29,788 nt of DNA. It comes from an uncultured Chromatiaceae bacterium. GTDB lineage: Bacteria > Pseudomonadota > Gammaproteobacteria > Enterobacterales > Alteromonadaceae. This document shows, in pieces, positions 7,655 through 15,113 of this stretch (its first letter is position 1; each line of letters begins with the position of its first letter). The notes beneath the pieces were generated by a model that saw nothing but the letters and a program-made list of their open reading frames with translations, had not been told where the DNA came from and made no database searches. A program made the translations under genes and the position numbers. Location of the stretch: the NCBI GenBank assembly GCA_946482325.1, contig CAMLRA010000037.1, positions 1 to 29,788 of the forward strand. Reading direction: 5' to 3'.

Positions 7655-8626
7655 TCAACCTCCGATCATGGCGAGTTGCCGGGTCTGACCGGTCTGCGCT
7701 TTCGCCAGTTGATGACTGAACGGTTTGAATTGCAGTTGTGCCTGTAGGAATTCGACAATTGCAGCCGGGTTATTCTGGCCCAGCAAATGGCGTAAATTCT
7801 GATGTTGTTCGGCGAATAAACATAAAAACAACTGGCCTGTGCTGGAGACACGTAGTCGGTTGCAGTCATCGCAAAAGTGATCGCTGTAAGGCATGATAAG
7901 GCCAATAGTGCCCAGATAGTCGGGATGGGCATATTCCAGCGCTGGGCCTGCGTTGGCCAACCTTGGCATATGTTGCCAGCCGGCGGCAGTGAGCTGACTG
8001 ATAATGCTTTGGCCACTGACATGCTGCGTTTTAAAAAATGCACCATTATCGCCCGTTTGCATCAGTTCAATAAAACGCAGGCTGATCGGTTTATCGCGGA
8101 CAAATTCAAGAAAGCTGCTTAACGAGCGGCCATTGTACTGGCGCAATAATACGGTATTGATTTTGACCTTTTGCAAACCCAGTGCGAGGGCGCGGTCAAT
8201 GCCGGCCAGGATATCTGGCAGCCGGTCCTGACCTGTCACCAGATGAAAAGTGTCTGCATCCAGGCTGTCGACACTGACATTGAGCGCAGTGAGGCCTGCG
8301 TCCAGCCACTGATGGATGTCTTTATTCAGGCGATAACCATTGGTGGTCAGGGCAACTTGGGTGATGCCGTCGGTGGCCCGCACCGCTGCAATAATGCTGC
8401 ATAAATCGCGGCGTAAGGTTGGCTCGCCGCCGGTCAGCCGGACTTTGCTGGTGCCGGCATGCGCAAAACCCTGAACCAATCGCTTTATTTCAGCCAGCGT
8501 CAGTTCAGCCGCTTTGTTGTCGCAGGTGCTGCCATCAGGCAGGCAATAGTTGCAACGGAAGTTGCAGCTTTCGGTCAGCGATAAACGTAAATAGCTGAAC
8601 CGGCGTTCGAATGAGTCTTGCAGCAT
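7655..8626 (-). CDS. moaA: GTP 3',8-cyclase MoaA (radical SAM)
   Basis: First enzyme of Moco synthesis, 323 residues. The radical-SAM cluster cysteines are Cys21, Cys25 and Cys28 (CNFRCNYC), followed by LTGGEPTLRRD. The second C-terminal [4Fe-4S] cluster is carried by Cys252, Cys255 and Cys269. The protein ends in Gly-Gly, as needed for GTP cyclisation in this family. The ATG at 8626 follows AAAGGTG by seven bases; an in-frame TTG at 8644 lies against the riboswitch and is unlikely. It heads the nine-gene moa/mod run and carries an unusually complex leader. Confidence 0.95.
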   Translation of the reverse strand: MLQDSFERRFSYLRLSLTESCNFRCNYCLPDGSTCDNKAAELTLAEIKRLVQGFAHAGTSKVRLTGGEPTLRRDLCSIIAAVRATDGITQVALTTNGYRLNKDIHQWLDAGLTALNVSVDSLDADTFHLVTGQDRLPDILAGIDRALALGLQKVKINTVLLRQYNGRSLSSFLEFVRDKPISLRFIELMQTGDNGAFFKTQHVSGQSIISQLTAAGWQHMPRLANAGPALEYAHPDYLGTIGLIMPYSDHFCDDCNRLRVSSTGQLFLCLFAEQHQNLRHLLGQNNPAAIVEFLQAQLQFKPFSHQLAKAQTGQTRQLAMIGG

Positions 8627-8649
8627 AAATCGACACCTTTCCAAGTGGG

Positions 8650-8746
8650 GAGGTCAGACCGTTTCCAGTCAGGCCCGGTGGCATGATTGCCACGGCCGCT
8701 CTGGCATGTCAGGTATTCCTGAGTTAGCGCAGCAGGGCTCGGCGTT
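8650..8746 (-). ncRNA. Moco riboswitch (Moco RNA motif) in the moaA leader
   Basis: The minus-strand leader just before the moaA ribosome site carries the features of the Moco RNA motif as I remember them from E. coli moaA. These are an upstream CGCCGAGCC block, a TCAGG/CCTGA hairpin, a strong GTGGCA/TGCCAC hairpin, and the block GGGCCTGACTGGAAACGGTC. That block forms a stem capped by a GAAA tetraloop, followed by CTGACCTCCCC. The element ends about ten bases from the Shine-Dalgarno, compatible with translational control by Moco. The outer P1 pairing was not worked out by hand. Confidence 0.85.
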
Positions 8747-8828
8747 GTTTGTATTGTAAAAGTCCGGTGCTCCGGCTGTTATTGCCTTCTCTGGGCAGTT
8801 TCATTACCTCTTTGTGGGTAGAGCGTGC

Positions 8829-8870
8829 AAAAACAAAAAGGCCAACCACCGGTGTTCCGGCAGTTGGCCT
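8829..8870 (-). terminator. Intrinsic attenuator terminator in the moaA leader
   Basis: On the minus strand AGGCCAAC (8863-8870) pairs with GTTGGCCT (8839-8846), with an inner CCGG/CCGG stem, followed by TTTTTGTTTTT. No minus-strand gene lies upstream of it, so it most likely ends transcripts started at the moaA promoter. Its 5' arm is shared with the AAAG-loop hairpin at 8864-8879, so the two structures are mutually exclusive. Confidence 0.75.
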
Positions 8871-8879
8871 CTTTGCCAA
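8864..8879 (-). promoter_or_regulatory. Hexaloop antiterminator hairpin (ANTAR/NasT-type target), moaA leader
   Basis: TTGGC and GCCAA form a perfect five-pair stem around the six-base loop AAAGAG, which has A at loop position 1 and G at position 4 as described for ANTAR-protein RNA targets. The 3' arm is part of the terminator stem, so stabilising this hairpin would let transcription continue into the riboswitch and moaA. A second upstream hexaloop hairpin was not found with confidence. Confidence 0.6.
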
Positions 8880-8904
8880 TCAGAATGACTGTTTTCTATA
8901 GGCT

Positions 8905-8920
8905 ATCAATTTTAATGCCG
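8905..8920 (-). promoter_or_regulatory. Sigma-54-type promoter for moaA operon
   Basis: CGGCATTAAAATTGAT matches the -24/-12 pattern TGGCACG-N4-TTGCW at most positions, with GG-N10-GA instead of the usual GG-N10-GC. The predicted start near 8894 lies 15 bases before the hexaloop hairpin. NtrC-like sites are centred about 96 and 117 bases upstream of that start. Confidence 0.45.
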
Positions 8921-8981
8921 CAGATTAAGCTATTGAAAAATATGTAAATATTTATGATTGTTGCTGACTCTGGTCGCCAGA

Positions 8982-8998
8982 TGTACAAAAATGGGGCA
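8982..8998. promoter_or_regulatory. NtrC-like site 1 shared by moaA and nasA
   Basis: TGTACAAAAATGGGGCA matches the NtrC dyad TGCACCA-N3-TGGTGCA at 5 of 7 and 6 of 7 half-site positions. It is centred roughly equidistant from the predicted moaA and nasA transcription starts. A near-identical left half (TGTACAA) occurs before nrtA at 16661. Confidence 0.5.
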
Positions 8999-9002
8999 GC
9001 GC

Positions 9003-9019
9003 TGCACCAGCTTGAACCA
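9003..9019. promoter_or_regulatory. NtrC-like site 2 shared by moaA and nasA
   Basis: TGCACCAGCTTGAACCA has a perfect left half-site and a weak right one (4 of 7). Its centre is 21 bases, two helical turns, from site 1, which is the spacing seen in tandem NtrC enhancers. Confidence 0.4.
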
Positions 9020-9071
9020 CATCTGCAGCAAAGCACTCGGCCACTTCTATACAAATCAATCACTTAATAAC

Positions 9072-9087
9072 TGGCATCAGATATGCT
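9072..9087 (+). promoter_or_regulatory. Sigma-54-type promoter for nasA
   Basis: TGGCATCAGATATGCT fits TGGCACG-N4-TTGCW, with the canonical GG-N10-GC core. It predicts a start near 9098 and a 76-base untranslated leader. The same bases can also be drawn as a small hairpin, but the promoter reading explains them better. Confidence 0.55.
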
Positions 9088-9110
9088 GTGGTGAGGGACA
9101 TTCTTATTCT

Positions 9111-9122
9111 GGTAAAGGCGCC
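9111..9122 (+). promoter_or_regulatory. Hexaloop antiterminator hairpin (ANTAR/NasT-type target), nasA leader
   Basis: GGT and GCC flank the loop AAAGGC (A1, G4). The stem is short: two G-C pairs and a closing U-G pair. On its own it is weak, but its position across the 5' arm of the terminator and its AAAG loop match the moaA and nrtA leaders. Confidence 0.45.
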
Positions 9123-9163
9123 TGCGCCGACAAAACAGTCGGCAGCGGCGCCTTTTTTGTTTT
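9117..9163 (+). terminator. Intrinsic attenuator terminator in the nasA leader
   Basis: GGCGCC at 9117-9122 pairs with GGCGCC at 9147-9152. An inner CCGAC/GTCGG stem with a six-base loop extends the hairpin, and TTTTTTGTTTT follows. It lies only ten bases before the nasA start codon and after the promoter, so it must act as an attenuator of nasA and not as the terminator of an upstream gene. Confidence 0.82.
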
Positions 9164-9173
9164 GGAGCAGCGC

Positions 9174-11885
9174 ATGCAGTCTCAGGCCCCCGAGAATACT
9201 CACAGTACTTGCCCTTATTGTGGCGTCGGCTGCGGTGTTGTCAGCAGCAAAGGCAGAGCAACCATTGCCGGAGATCTGCTACATCCGGCGAACTTCGGCC
9301 GGTTATGTGTCAAGGGCGCGGCATTGGCTGAAACCCTGAGTAATCAGGGAAGATTATTGCAGCCGGTGGTCGACGGCATGCCTGCAGACTGGCCGTTGGC
9401 GCTTACCACGGCTGCGTCTCGCTTAAAAAGAATTATCGCTGAGCACGGCCCTGGGAGTGTAGCGATGTATCTAAGTGGTCAGCTGCTCACCGAGGATTAT
9501 TATGTCGCCAACAAGTTGCTGAAGGGCTTTATCGGCAGCAGCCATCTGGATACCAATTCGCGCTTATGTATGGCTTCTACCGTGGCGGGGCACAAAAGAG
9601 CCTTCGGCGAGGATGTCGTGCCGGGCTGTTATGAAGATCTGGAACTGGCCGACATGGCCGTGCTGGTGGGCAGCAACCTGGCCTGGGCACATCCGGTCCT
9701 TTTTCAGCGCCTGCTGGCGGCAAAAGCGGCAAACCCGGATAAAAAAATCGCGGTGATTGATCCCCGGCGCACGGCGACCGCCGAATCTGCTGATTTATTT
9801 TTGCCAATAAGGCCGGGCACAGATGTGGCTTTGTTCAGTGGTCTGCTGGCCTATCTCGCCCGGCAAGGTCAGCTCGATACCGATTTTACAGATCAGCACT
9901 GTACCGGCCTGACCCAAAGTCTCGAGGCCGCACAGAGTTGGCTGAACATCGCGCAACTGGCTGACTACTGTGACGTCCCAGTATCCGATTTAACGACGTT
10001 TTTTCAGTGGTTTGGCGCAACAGCCCGCACCGTGACTGTATTTTCGCAAGGGGTCAATCAGGCCGCCAATGGTACTGACAAAGTTAACGCCATCATCAAC
10101 GTTCATCTCGCCACGGGCCGTATCGGCAAACCCGGCGCCTGTCCGTTGTCGGTGACGGGGCAGCCTAATGCAATGGGGGGCCGGGAAGTGGGCGCACTGG
10201 CCAATCAACTGGCCGGTCATTTGCGTTTTCCATCTGAGCTAGCCGGCATTACCGACACCCCGGATGCCGAGTGGCAAGCTCTGCAACAGTTTTGGCGCGC
10301 GCCAGCTTTGGTGCAACAAGGCGGTTATACCGCCGTCGATTTGTTTGCGGCTATTGGTCGCGGTGAAATTAAAGCAGTTTGGATCATGGCTACCAATCCC
10401 GTGGTCAGTATGCCGCAGGCTGATTTGGTGAAGCAGGCGTTGCAGCGCTGTGAGCTGGTTTTGGTCTCCGATATTTATCAGGATACCGATACGGTTGCCC
10501 TGGCTGATATTGTGTTTCCGGCTCTGGGCTTTGCTGAAAAAGACGGCACAGTAACCAATTCTGAGCGGCGCATCTCACGACAGCGCGCTTTTTTACCAGC
10601 CCCCGGAGAGGCCAGAGCGGACTGGCAGATTGTTTGTGATGTCGCCAAAGCGCTGGGATTTGACCATGGTTTTAACTACCAGAACCCGGCGCAGATTTTC
10701 CGTGAACATGCCGCATTAACCACGTTGTGCAACAACGGCCGGCGTGCGCTGGACTTAACTGCATGCCGTGCCATGTCTGACGCAGCTTATGATGCCTGGC
10801 AACCACAACAATGGCCACTACCGCAGGTTGGCTATGACAGTGCCAGGTTATTTGCCGATGGTCAGTTTTATACGACAGATCGTAAAGCAAAGCTGGTGCC
10901 GTTATCGGGGCAGGAGGTTTTGCAAAGCCAAGAAGGCGACTTTGTGCTCAATAGCGGCCGGATCCGGGATCAATGGCATACTATGACCCGGACCGGGCGG
11001 GTTCCTGCGTTGATGCAACATCAAAGTGAGCCCTTTATTGCTATTCATCCAGATGACGCCCGGTACCATCAGCTCAAAAACGGTGATTTGGTTGAGTTGT
11101 CGAACGTACTGGGCATTTTTCGTGGCCGTGCCCAGTTGACCGATGCTCAGCGTTGCGGCGAATTGTTTGTCCCGATGCACTGGAGCGGTCAGTTTGGATT
11201 TTTGTCGCGTTGTGACGTGCTCTACGATGACTGCCGGGACCCCATCTCCCGCCAGCCGGCCTTTAAACAAGGCAGGGTGCAGCTGAAAAAACTGGTTATC
11301 AGTGCCGAACTGGTGCTGTTCAGTCGTCAGCCGGATTTGCTGCCGCACTTACAGGGGCTTTGCAGTTATGTCGTGACTGTGCCTCATGCCAATATGACTG
11401 AATATAGAATGGCACTGACAGTGCCGGCTAACGCCTTGGCGCAACTCATCAGTTTAATCAGTCATCAGTTAATCTCTGCTATTCAGCAGTCTGCGGCAGG
11501 CACACCGCCGGAACAAATCCAGGCAAAGGCACCGCAGCACTGGCGTCAGGCTTATGTGCAGGACGATCAGTTACAAGCCTTGCTTTATGCTGGCCCGACA
11601 TTGCCGGCGCTGGATCGTGTCTGGCTTAACCAATGTTTTGCTAATCTACTCACAGCAACAATCAGGCGTCAGTTATTACGCGGTGCGCCGCTGGAAGCCG
11701 GAGATTGTTCAGCACTGGTCTGTAGCTGTTTTCAGGTCCGACAACAGAGTATCCAACAGGCGATCACAAAAGGGGCGCGCTGCAGCGCCAGTTTGGGTCA
11801 GCAGCTCAAATGTGGCACCGGCTGTGGCTCTTGTTTACCTGAAATCAGGCAATTATTGCAGCATGCGCCAATGCTGAAAATCTGA
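9174..11885 (+). CDS. nasA: Assimilatory nitrate reductase catalytic subunit NasA
   Basis: A 903-residue cytoplasmic bis-MGD enzyme reducing nitrate to nitrite. The N-terminal [4Fe-4S] motif uses Cys13, Cys16, Cys20 and Cys45. The probable molybdenum ligand is Cys132 in NSRLCMAS. Molybdopterin-binding and dinucleotide-binding domains follow. The C-terminus has a BFD-like [2Fe-2S] domain (Cys850-x-Cys852 and Cys884-x2-Cys887), found in the Klebsiella-type NADH-linked NasA. The true start is the ATG at 9174, six bases after GGAG. An in-frame extension to 8958 is open only because the leader lacks stops; it crosses the promoter and terminator. The FAD partner is probably encoded at 11968. Confidence 0.95.
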   Translation: MQSQAPENTHSTCPYCGVGCGVVSSKGRATIAGDLLHPANFGRLCVKGAALAETLSNQGRLLQPVVDGMPADWPLALTTAASRLKRIIAEHGPGSVAMYLSGQLLTEDYYVANKLLKGFIGSSHLDTNSRLCMASTVAGHKRAFGEDVVPGCYEDLELADMAVLVGSNLAWAHPVLFQRLLAAKAANPDKKIAVIDPRRTATAESADLFLPIRPGTDVALFSGLLAYLARQGQLDTDFTDQHCTGLTQSLEAAQSWLNIAQLADYCDVPVSDLTTFFQWFGATARTVTVFSQGVNQAANGTDKVNAIINVHLATGRIGKPGACPLSVTGQPNAMGGREVGALANQLAGHLRFPSELAGITDTPDAEWQALQQFWRAPALVQQGGYTAVDLFAAIGRGEIKAVWIMATNPVVSMPQADLVKQALQRCELVLVSDIYQDTDTVALADIVFPALGFAEKDGTVTNSERRISRQRAFLPAPGEARADWQIVCDVAKALGFDHGFNYQNPAQIFREHAALTTLCNNGRRALDLTACRAMSDAAYDAWQPQQWPLPQVGYDSARLFADGQFYTTDRKAKLVPLSGQEVLQSQEGDFVLNSGRIRDQWHTMTRTGRVPALMQHQSEPFIAIHPDDARYHQLKNGDLVELSNVLGIFRGRAQLTDAQRCGELFVPMHWSGQFGFLSRCDVLYDDCRDPISRQPAFKQGRVQLKKLVISAELVLFSRQPDLLPHLQGLCSYVVTVPHANMTEYRMALTVPANALAQLISLISHQLISAIQQSAAGTPPEQIQAKAPQHWRQAYVQDDQLQALLYAGPTLPALDRVWLNQCFANLLTATIRRQLLRGAPLEAGDCSALVCSCFQVRQQSIQQAITKGARCSASLGQQLKCGTGCGSCLPEIRQLLQHAPMLKI

Positions 11886-11967
11886 GGCGTGCGTAGCGAA
11901 AGCGAAGCAAGCATGCAGCAAGAGGCCGGCAGCGGACAGAACGGGCTGAAAGAGCATTGGTTTCGAA

Positions 11968-13251
11968 TCAAGCAACCTGAAACAACCACGTATTCAGCCA
12001 GTCCTCTGGTTTAGCTGCAGGGCTTGTTGTCTGCGGTACGTGCATCAGTTGTTGATAGTGCTGGATGAGGCTGGTATCCCCACATAAAACTGCGCCTTGC
12101 AACTGGCCATTGAGCAACCAAATTCGCCGATAATCACCTTGTTGCTGGTCTTGATACATCAAACTGTTTAGCGCGGGATTAGTATTTTTAAGCAGTGCAC
12201 CAATGTCACCGACAGTGCTAATAGCAAGACCACTGATTTTTAGATTTGTCGCGCTGGTATTGGCTTGATACCGCGCATGTGTCTGGCCGGATAGAACTGG
12301 TCGTGTCAGCACTTGTGCCAGCACAACCGCTTGCTGGTACACCGGCGCGACTAAGCCGACCGTTTCGCCGTTACATTCTGCACATTCGCCGATGGCAAAG
12401 ATATCGGGGTCACTGCTTTGCATCTGGTGGTTCACCAGAATGCCCCGGTTGGTTTTGATGCCGGCTAGCTTCGCCAGTTTGCAACGCGGTTTTACCCCAA
12501 GCGCGGCAATCAGCAGGTCTGCAGCGACAGTGCGTAAACCTGCAGGTCCGGACAGTGCGAGCTGCAGTTTGTGCGGACTTGCTTTGGCCCCGTTAATCTC
12601 GGTTTGCAGTAAGACCTCAATACCACGCTGTTCTAAAGACGCTTGTAACAACAGCGAGGCGGTTTCATCCAACAGCCTGTTCATTAAATACGGACCGCGG
12701 TGACAAACAGACACCCGATAATGCGCACTGAGTGCTGCAGCTGTTTCCAGAGCAATAAAGCCACCGCCCTGAATGACGATATGGCTTCCGGCTGGAAATT
12801 CGCTGATCTTTGCTACATCGCCAGTGTGTCGCAGTGCCAACATGCGTCCGCACATTCCGCTGTCTGCGATATCCTCCTCCTTGCAAAAATCCGGAAACAC
12901 AGGAGCTGAGCCGGTGGCAAACACCAATTGCCGGTACACAAAACATTTGCCTGATTCGGTGTGCAGCTGTTGCGCCTGTCGACTAATGCTAACAACCTTT
13001 TCATCCGTCAACACAGTGACGACGTTTTGACCAAAATTAAGCGCAGGCAGAGATATATCGGTACTGCTATCTTCGATCAGCTGTGGCAGCAATACCCGGT
13101 TATAAGCCGGTAATGTCTCTTCCCCCAGCACCAGAATACGTTTGGGCGCCAGCGACAGCTGCCCAAGTTCCTGTAACAGCCTATGGCTTGCCATACCAAA
13201 GCCAATAATGACCAGGTCATAGGCGCTTGAATTGTGGCTGTACGCCGTCAT
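11968..13251 (-). CDS. NAD(P)/FAD-dependent oxidoreductase, probable electron donor to NasA (NasC-like)
   Basis: 427 residues resembling the free-standing N-terminal FAD/NADH module of NirB nitrite reductase and Klebsiella NasC. The FAD-binding motif is IIGFGMASHRLL near residue 15, a second dinucleotide motif is IQGGGFIALE, and the flavin-binding segment GECAECNGETVGLVAPVYQQA-type sequence is very like NirB. The [2Fe-2S] and siroheme domains of NirB are absent. Its start overlaps the preceding ATPase stop by four bases (ATGA), so it is the last gene of the nitrate transporter operon. It converges with nasA; the 82-base gap between them holds no recognisable terminator. The function as NADH:NasA reductase is inferred from family and location. 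Confidence 0.85.
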   Translation of the reverse strand: MTAYSHNSSAYDLVIIGFGMASHRLLQELGQLSLAPKRILVLGEETLPAYNRVLLPQLIEDSSTDISLPALNFGQNVVTVLTDEKVVSISRQAQQLHTESGKCFVYRQLVFATGSAPVFPDFCKEEDIADSGMCGRMLALRHTGDVAKISEFPAGSHIVIQGGGFIALETAAALSAHYRVSVCHRGPYLMNRLLDETASLLLQASLEQRGIEVLLQTEINGAKASPHKLQLALSGPAGLRTVAADLLIAALGVKPRCKLAKLAGIKTNRGILVNHQMQSSDPDIFAIGECAECNGETVGLVAPVYQQAVVLAQVLTRPVLSGQTHARYQANTSATNLKISGLAISTVGDIGALLKNTNPALNSLMYQDQQQGDYRRIWLLNGQLQGAVLCGDTSLIQHYQQLMHVPQTTSPAAKPEDWLNTWLFQVA

Positions 13252-14102
13252 GCACGCACCTCATCTTTGATGAGTCGTTTGTCCTGGCTGGCTTTTGCAG
13301 AAGCAACGGGCAGCGGCTCCACTTTGCGTTGCTTTTCATACAGGAAACTTAAAACCTGATGCCGGTAGTGGTTATATTTCGGGCAATCTGCCAGTGCCAG
13401 CCGGTCACGCGGGCGCGGCAAATCAATCTGCAGCACTTCGCCCACAGTTGCCGCGGGGCCATTGGTCATCATTACGATGCGGTCGGACAGCAGCACTGCT
13501 TCATCCACATCGTGGGTAATGAGGATCACTGTATTGCCGAGTTCTGCCTGAATTTGTTGCACGCGGTCCTGCAAATGCGCCCGTGTCAGCGCGTCCAGAG
13601 CGCCAAAAGGTTCATCCATCAACAACACTTGTGGCTGCATTGCCAAAGCGCGTGCTATACCAACCCGTTGCTTCATACCGCCGGAAATTTCCGCCGGCTT
13701 TTTATCACGGGCGTGGCTCATCTGCACCAGTGCCAGATTGTGTTCTATCCAGTCTTGCATCTGGCTTTTGGTCATTTTGCCGGCAAACACCTGACGCACT
13801 GCCAAAGCAACGTTTTCATAGACCGACAACCAGGGCAATAACGAGTGGTGCTGAAACACCACGGCGCGTTCCGGCCCCGGTTCGTTCACTTCTTTGTGAT
13901 TCAAAATCACGCCACCTTCGGTTGCTTTTAACAAACCGGCAATGATATTTAGCACCGTCGATTTGCCGCAGCCGGAGTGGCCAATCAGACTGATGATTTC
14001 GCCTTTGGCGATGCTCAGATTGACATTCTGTAGCGCGATAAAAGGGCCTTTTGGCGTTGGGAAACTAATACCAACCTGACTGAGTTCCAGATGTTTTTGC
14101 AT
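13248..14102 (-). CDS. nrtD: Nitrate ABC transporter ATP-binding protein (NrtD/NasD type)
   Basis: 284-residue ATPase of the nitrate/sulfonate/taurine importer class. Walker A is GHSGCGKST (41-49), the signature ISGGMKQR starts at 139, and Walker B VLLMDEP is followed by the D-loop. The sequence MKQRVGIARALAMQPQVLLMDEP is typical of NrtC/NrtD and TauB-like proteins in this class, and there is no regulatory NrtA-like domain. GAGGA lies about six bases before the ATG. Substrate assignment rests on the operon with nrtA and the NasA locus. Confidence 0.9.
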   Translation of the reverse strand: MQKHLELSQVGISFPTPKGPFIALQNVNLSIAKGEIISLIGHSGCGKSTVLNIIAGLLKATEGGVILNHKEVNEPGPERAVVFQHHSLLPWLSVYENVALAVRQVFAGKMTKSQMQDWIEHNLALVQMSHARDKKPAEISGGMKQRVGIARALAMQPQVLLMDEPFGALDALTRAHLQDRVQQIQAELGNTVILITHDVDEAVLLSDRIVMMTNGPAATVGEVLQIDLPRPRDRLALADCPKYNHYRHQVLSFLYEKQRKVEPLPVASAKASQDKRLIKDEVRA

Positions 14103-14144
14103 GACAATTCCTCTTTTAAACAGGGGCCACTGAATACTGACGGA

Positions 14145-15110
14145 TCAGCGCAGCTGCACACTTTTGTCCCAGCTGACTGCTTTTTGCAGGCTGAGCATCA
14201 GCCTGTCCAGCAGTAAACCAATCAAACCAATCACTGCGACAGCGACACAAATGCGCGCCAGCGAATCGCTGGAACCGTTCTGGAATTCGTCCCAGACGAA
14301 TTTGCCTAGGCCGGGGTTCTGCGCCAGCATCTCTGCCGCGATCAGCACCATCCAGGCGATTCCCAGCGACAGGCGTAAACCAGTAAACATCATCGGCACG
14401 GCAGAAGGCAGCACAATAGCGCGCACATGGCGGAACCAGTTGAGCCGCAACACTTTGCTGACGTTTTGTAAATCTGCCGGCACCTGAGATACACCCACAA
14501 TGGTGTTGATGAGCGTGGGCCACAACGAACAGAGCGCTACCGTCAGGGCCGACACCAGATAAGAACGGCTCAGTAACCCGTCTGCCGGATAGCTGGCGCT
14601 GACCACAATAGTAATGAGGGGCAGCCAGGCCAGCGGTGATATTGGTTTCAGCAACTGGATGAGCGGGTTGGCAGCACTGTAGCTGAGGGGACTTAAACCA
14701 ATCAGCACACCTGCCGGAATGGCAAACAGACTTGCTAGTAAAAAGCCGCTCAGCACCGTTTGTAAACTGGTCTGAATTTGACTGAAAAAAGTGGGGCGAC
14801 CACTATAATGCCGACTCACCGCCTCTGGGTTTTTCTCCAGACGCTCCTGCTGGCGCTGATAAAACAGCTGCTCCCGGCTTTTTTCTGCCTGATGTTCAGC
14901 TATTAAGGCTTTGAACTGAACGGCCACAGCAGTGGGCCCGGGAAACTGACCCAATGATGTCTGCAAATTTGCCGCTAAAGCCGCCCAGCACAAGATAAAG
15001 ATGGCAAGGCCGGTCAGTGTCAGACTGCCTTGACGTAAGAGTTCCCGTAGTTTTGGCTGCCAGCTGGCAATAGCGTTGGCTGGCATTGGGTTTTTCAGTT
15101 GAATAATCAT
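14145..15110 (-). CDS. nrtB: Nitrate ABC transporter permease NrtB
   Basis: 321 residues, inner-membrane permease. One N-terminal helix is followed by a charged, largely non-membrane stretch of about 50 residues, then the conserved transport domain with the SPLAWLPL segment and coupling loop LQNVSKVLRLN. The insert makes it longer than generic SsuC/TauC permeases and is common in nitrate permeases. AAGGA within the end of nrtA lies seven bases before the ATG, three bases after the nrtA stop. Confidence 0.9.
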   Translation of the reverse strand: MIIQLKNPMPANAIASWQPKLRELLRQGSLTLTGLAIFILCWAALAANLQTSLGQFPGPTAVAVQFKALIAEHQAEKSREQLFYQRQQERLEKNPEAVSRHYSGRPTFFSQIQTSLQTVLSGFLLASLFAIPAGVLIGLSPLSYSAANPLIQLLKPISPLAWLPLITIVVSASYPADGLLSRSYLVSALTVALCSLWPTLINTIVGVSQVPADLQNVSKVLRLNWFRHVRAIVLPSAVPMMFTGLRLSLGIAWMVLIAAEMLAQNPGLGKFVWDEFQNGSSDSLARICVAVAVIGLIGLLLDRLMLSLQKAVSWDKSVQLR

Positions 15111-15113
15111 CTG

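Noticed and set aside
9073..9087. GGCAT/ATGCT hairpin as the first ANTAR hexaloop of the nasA leader
   Set aside because: The loop is five bases and lacks the A1/G4 pattern, and the same bases form a good GG-N10-GC promoter element, which would place them outside the transcript.
8958..9173. Upstream in-frame extension of nasA as coding sequence
   Set aside because: It contains a sigma-54-type element and an intrinsic terminator, has no family homology by eye, and a good ribosome site with family-matching N-terminus follows at 9174.
11886..11967. Terminator or regulatory RNA between convergent nasA and the FAD oxidoreductase gene
   Set aside because: No stem followed by a T tract was found on either strand; only short imperfect repeats are visible.
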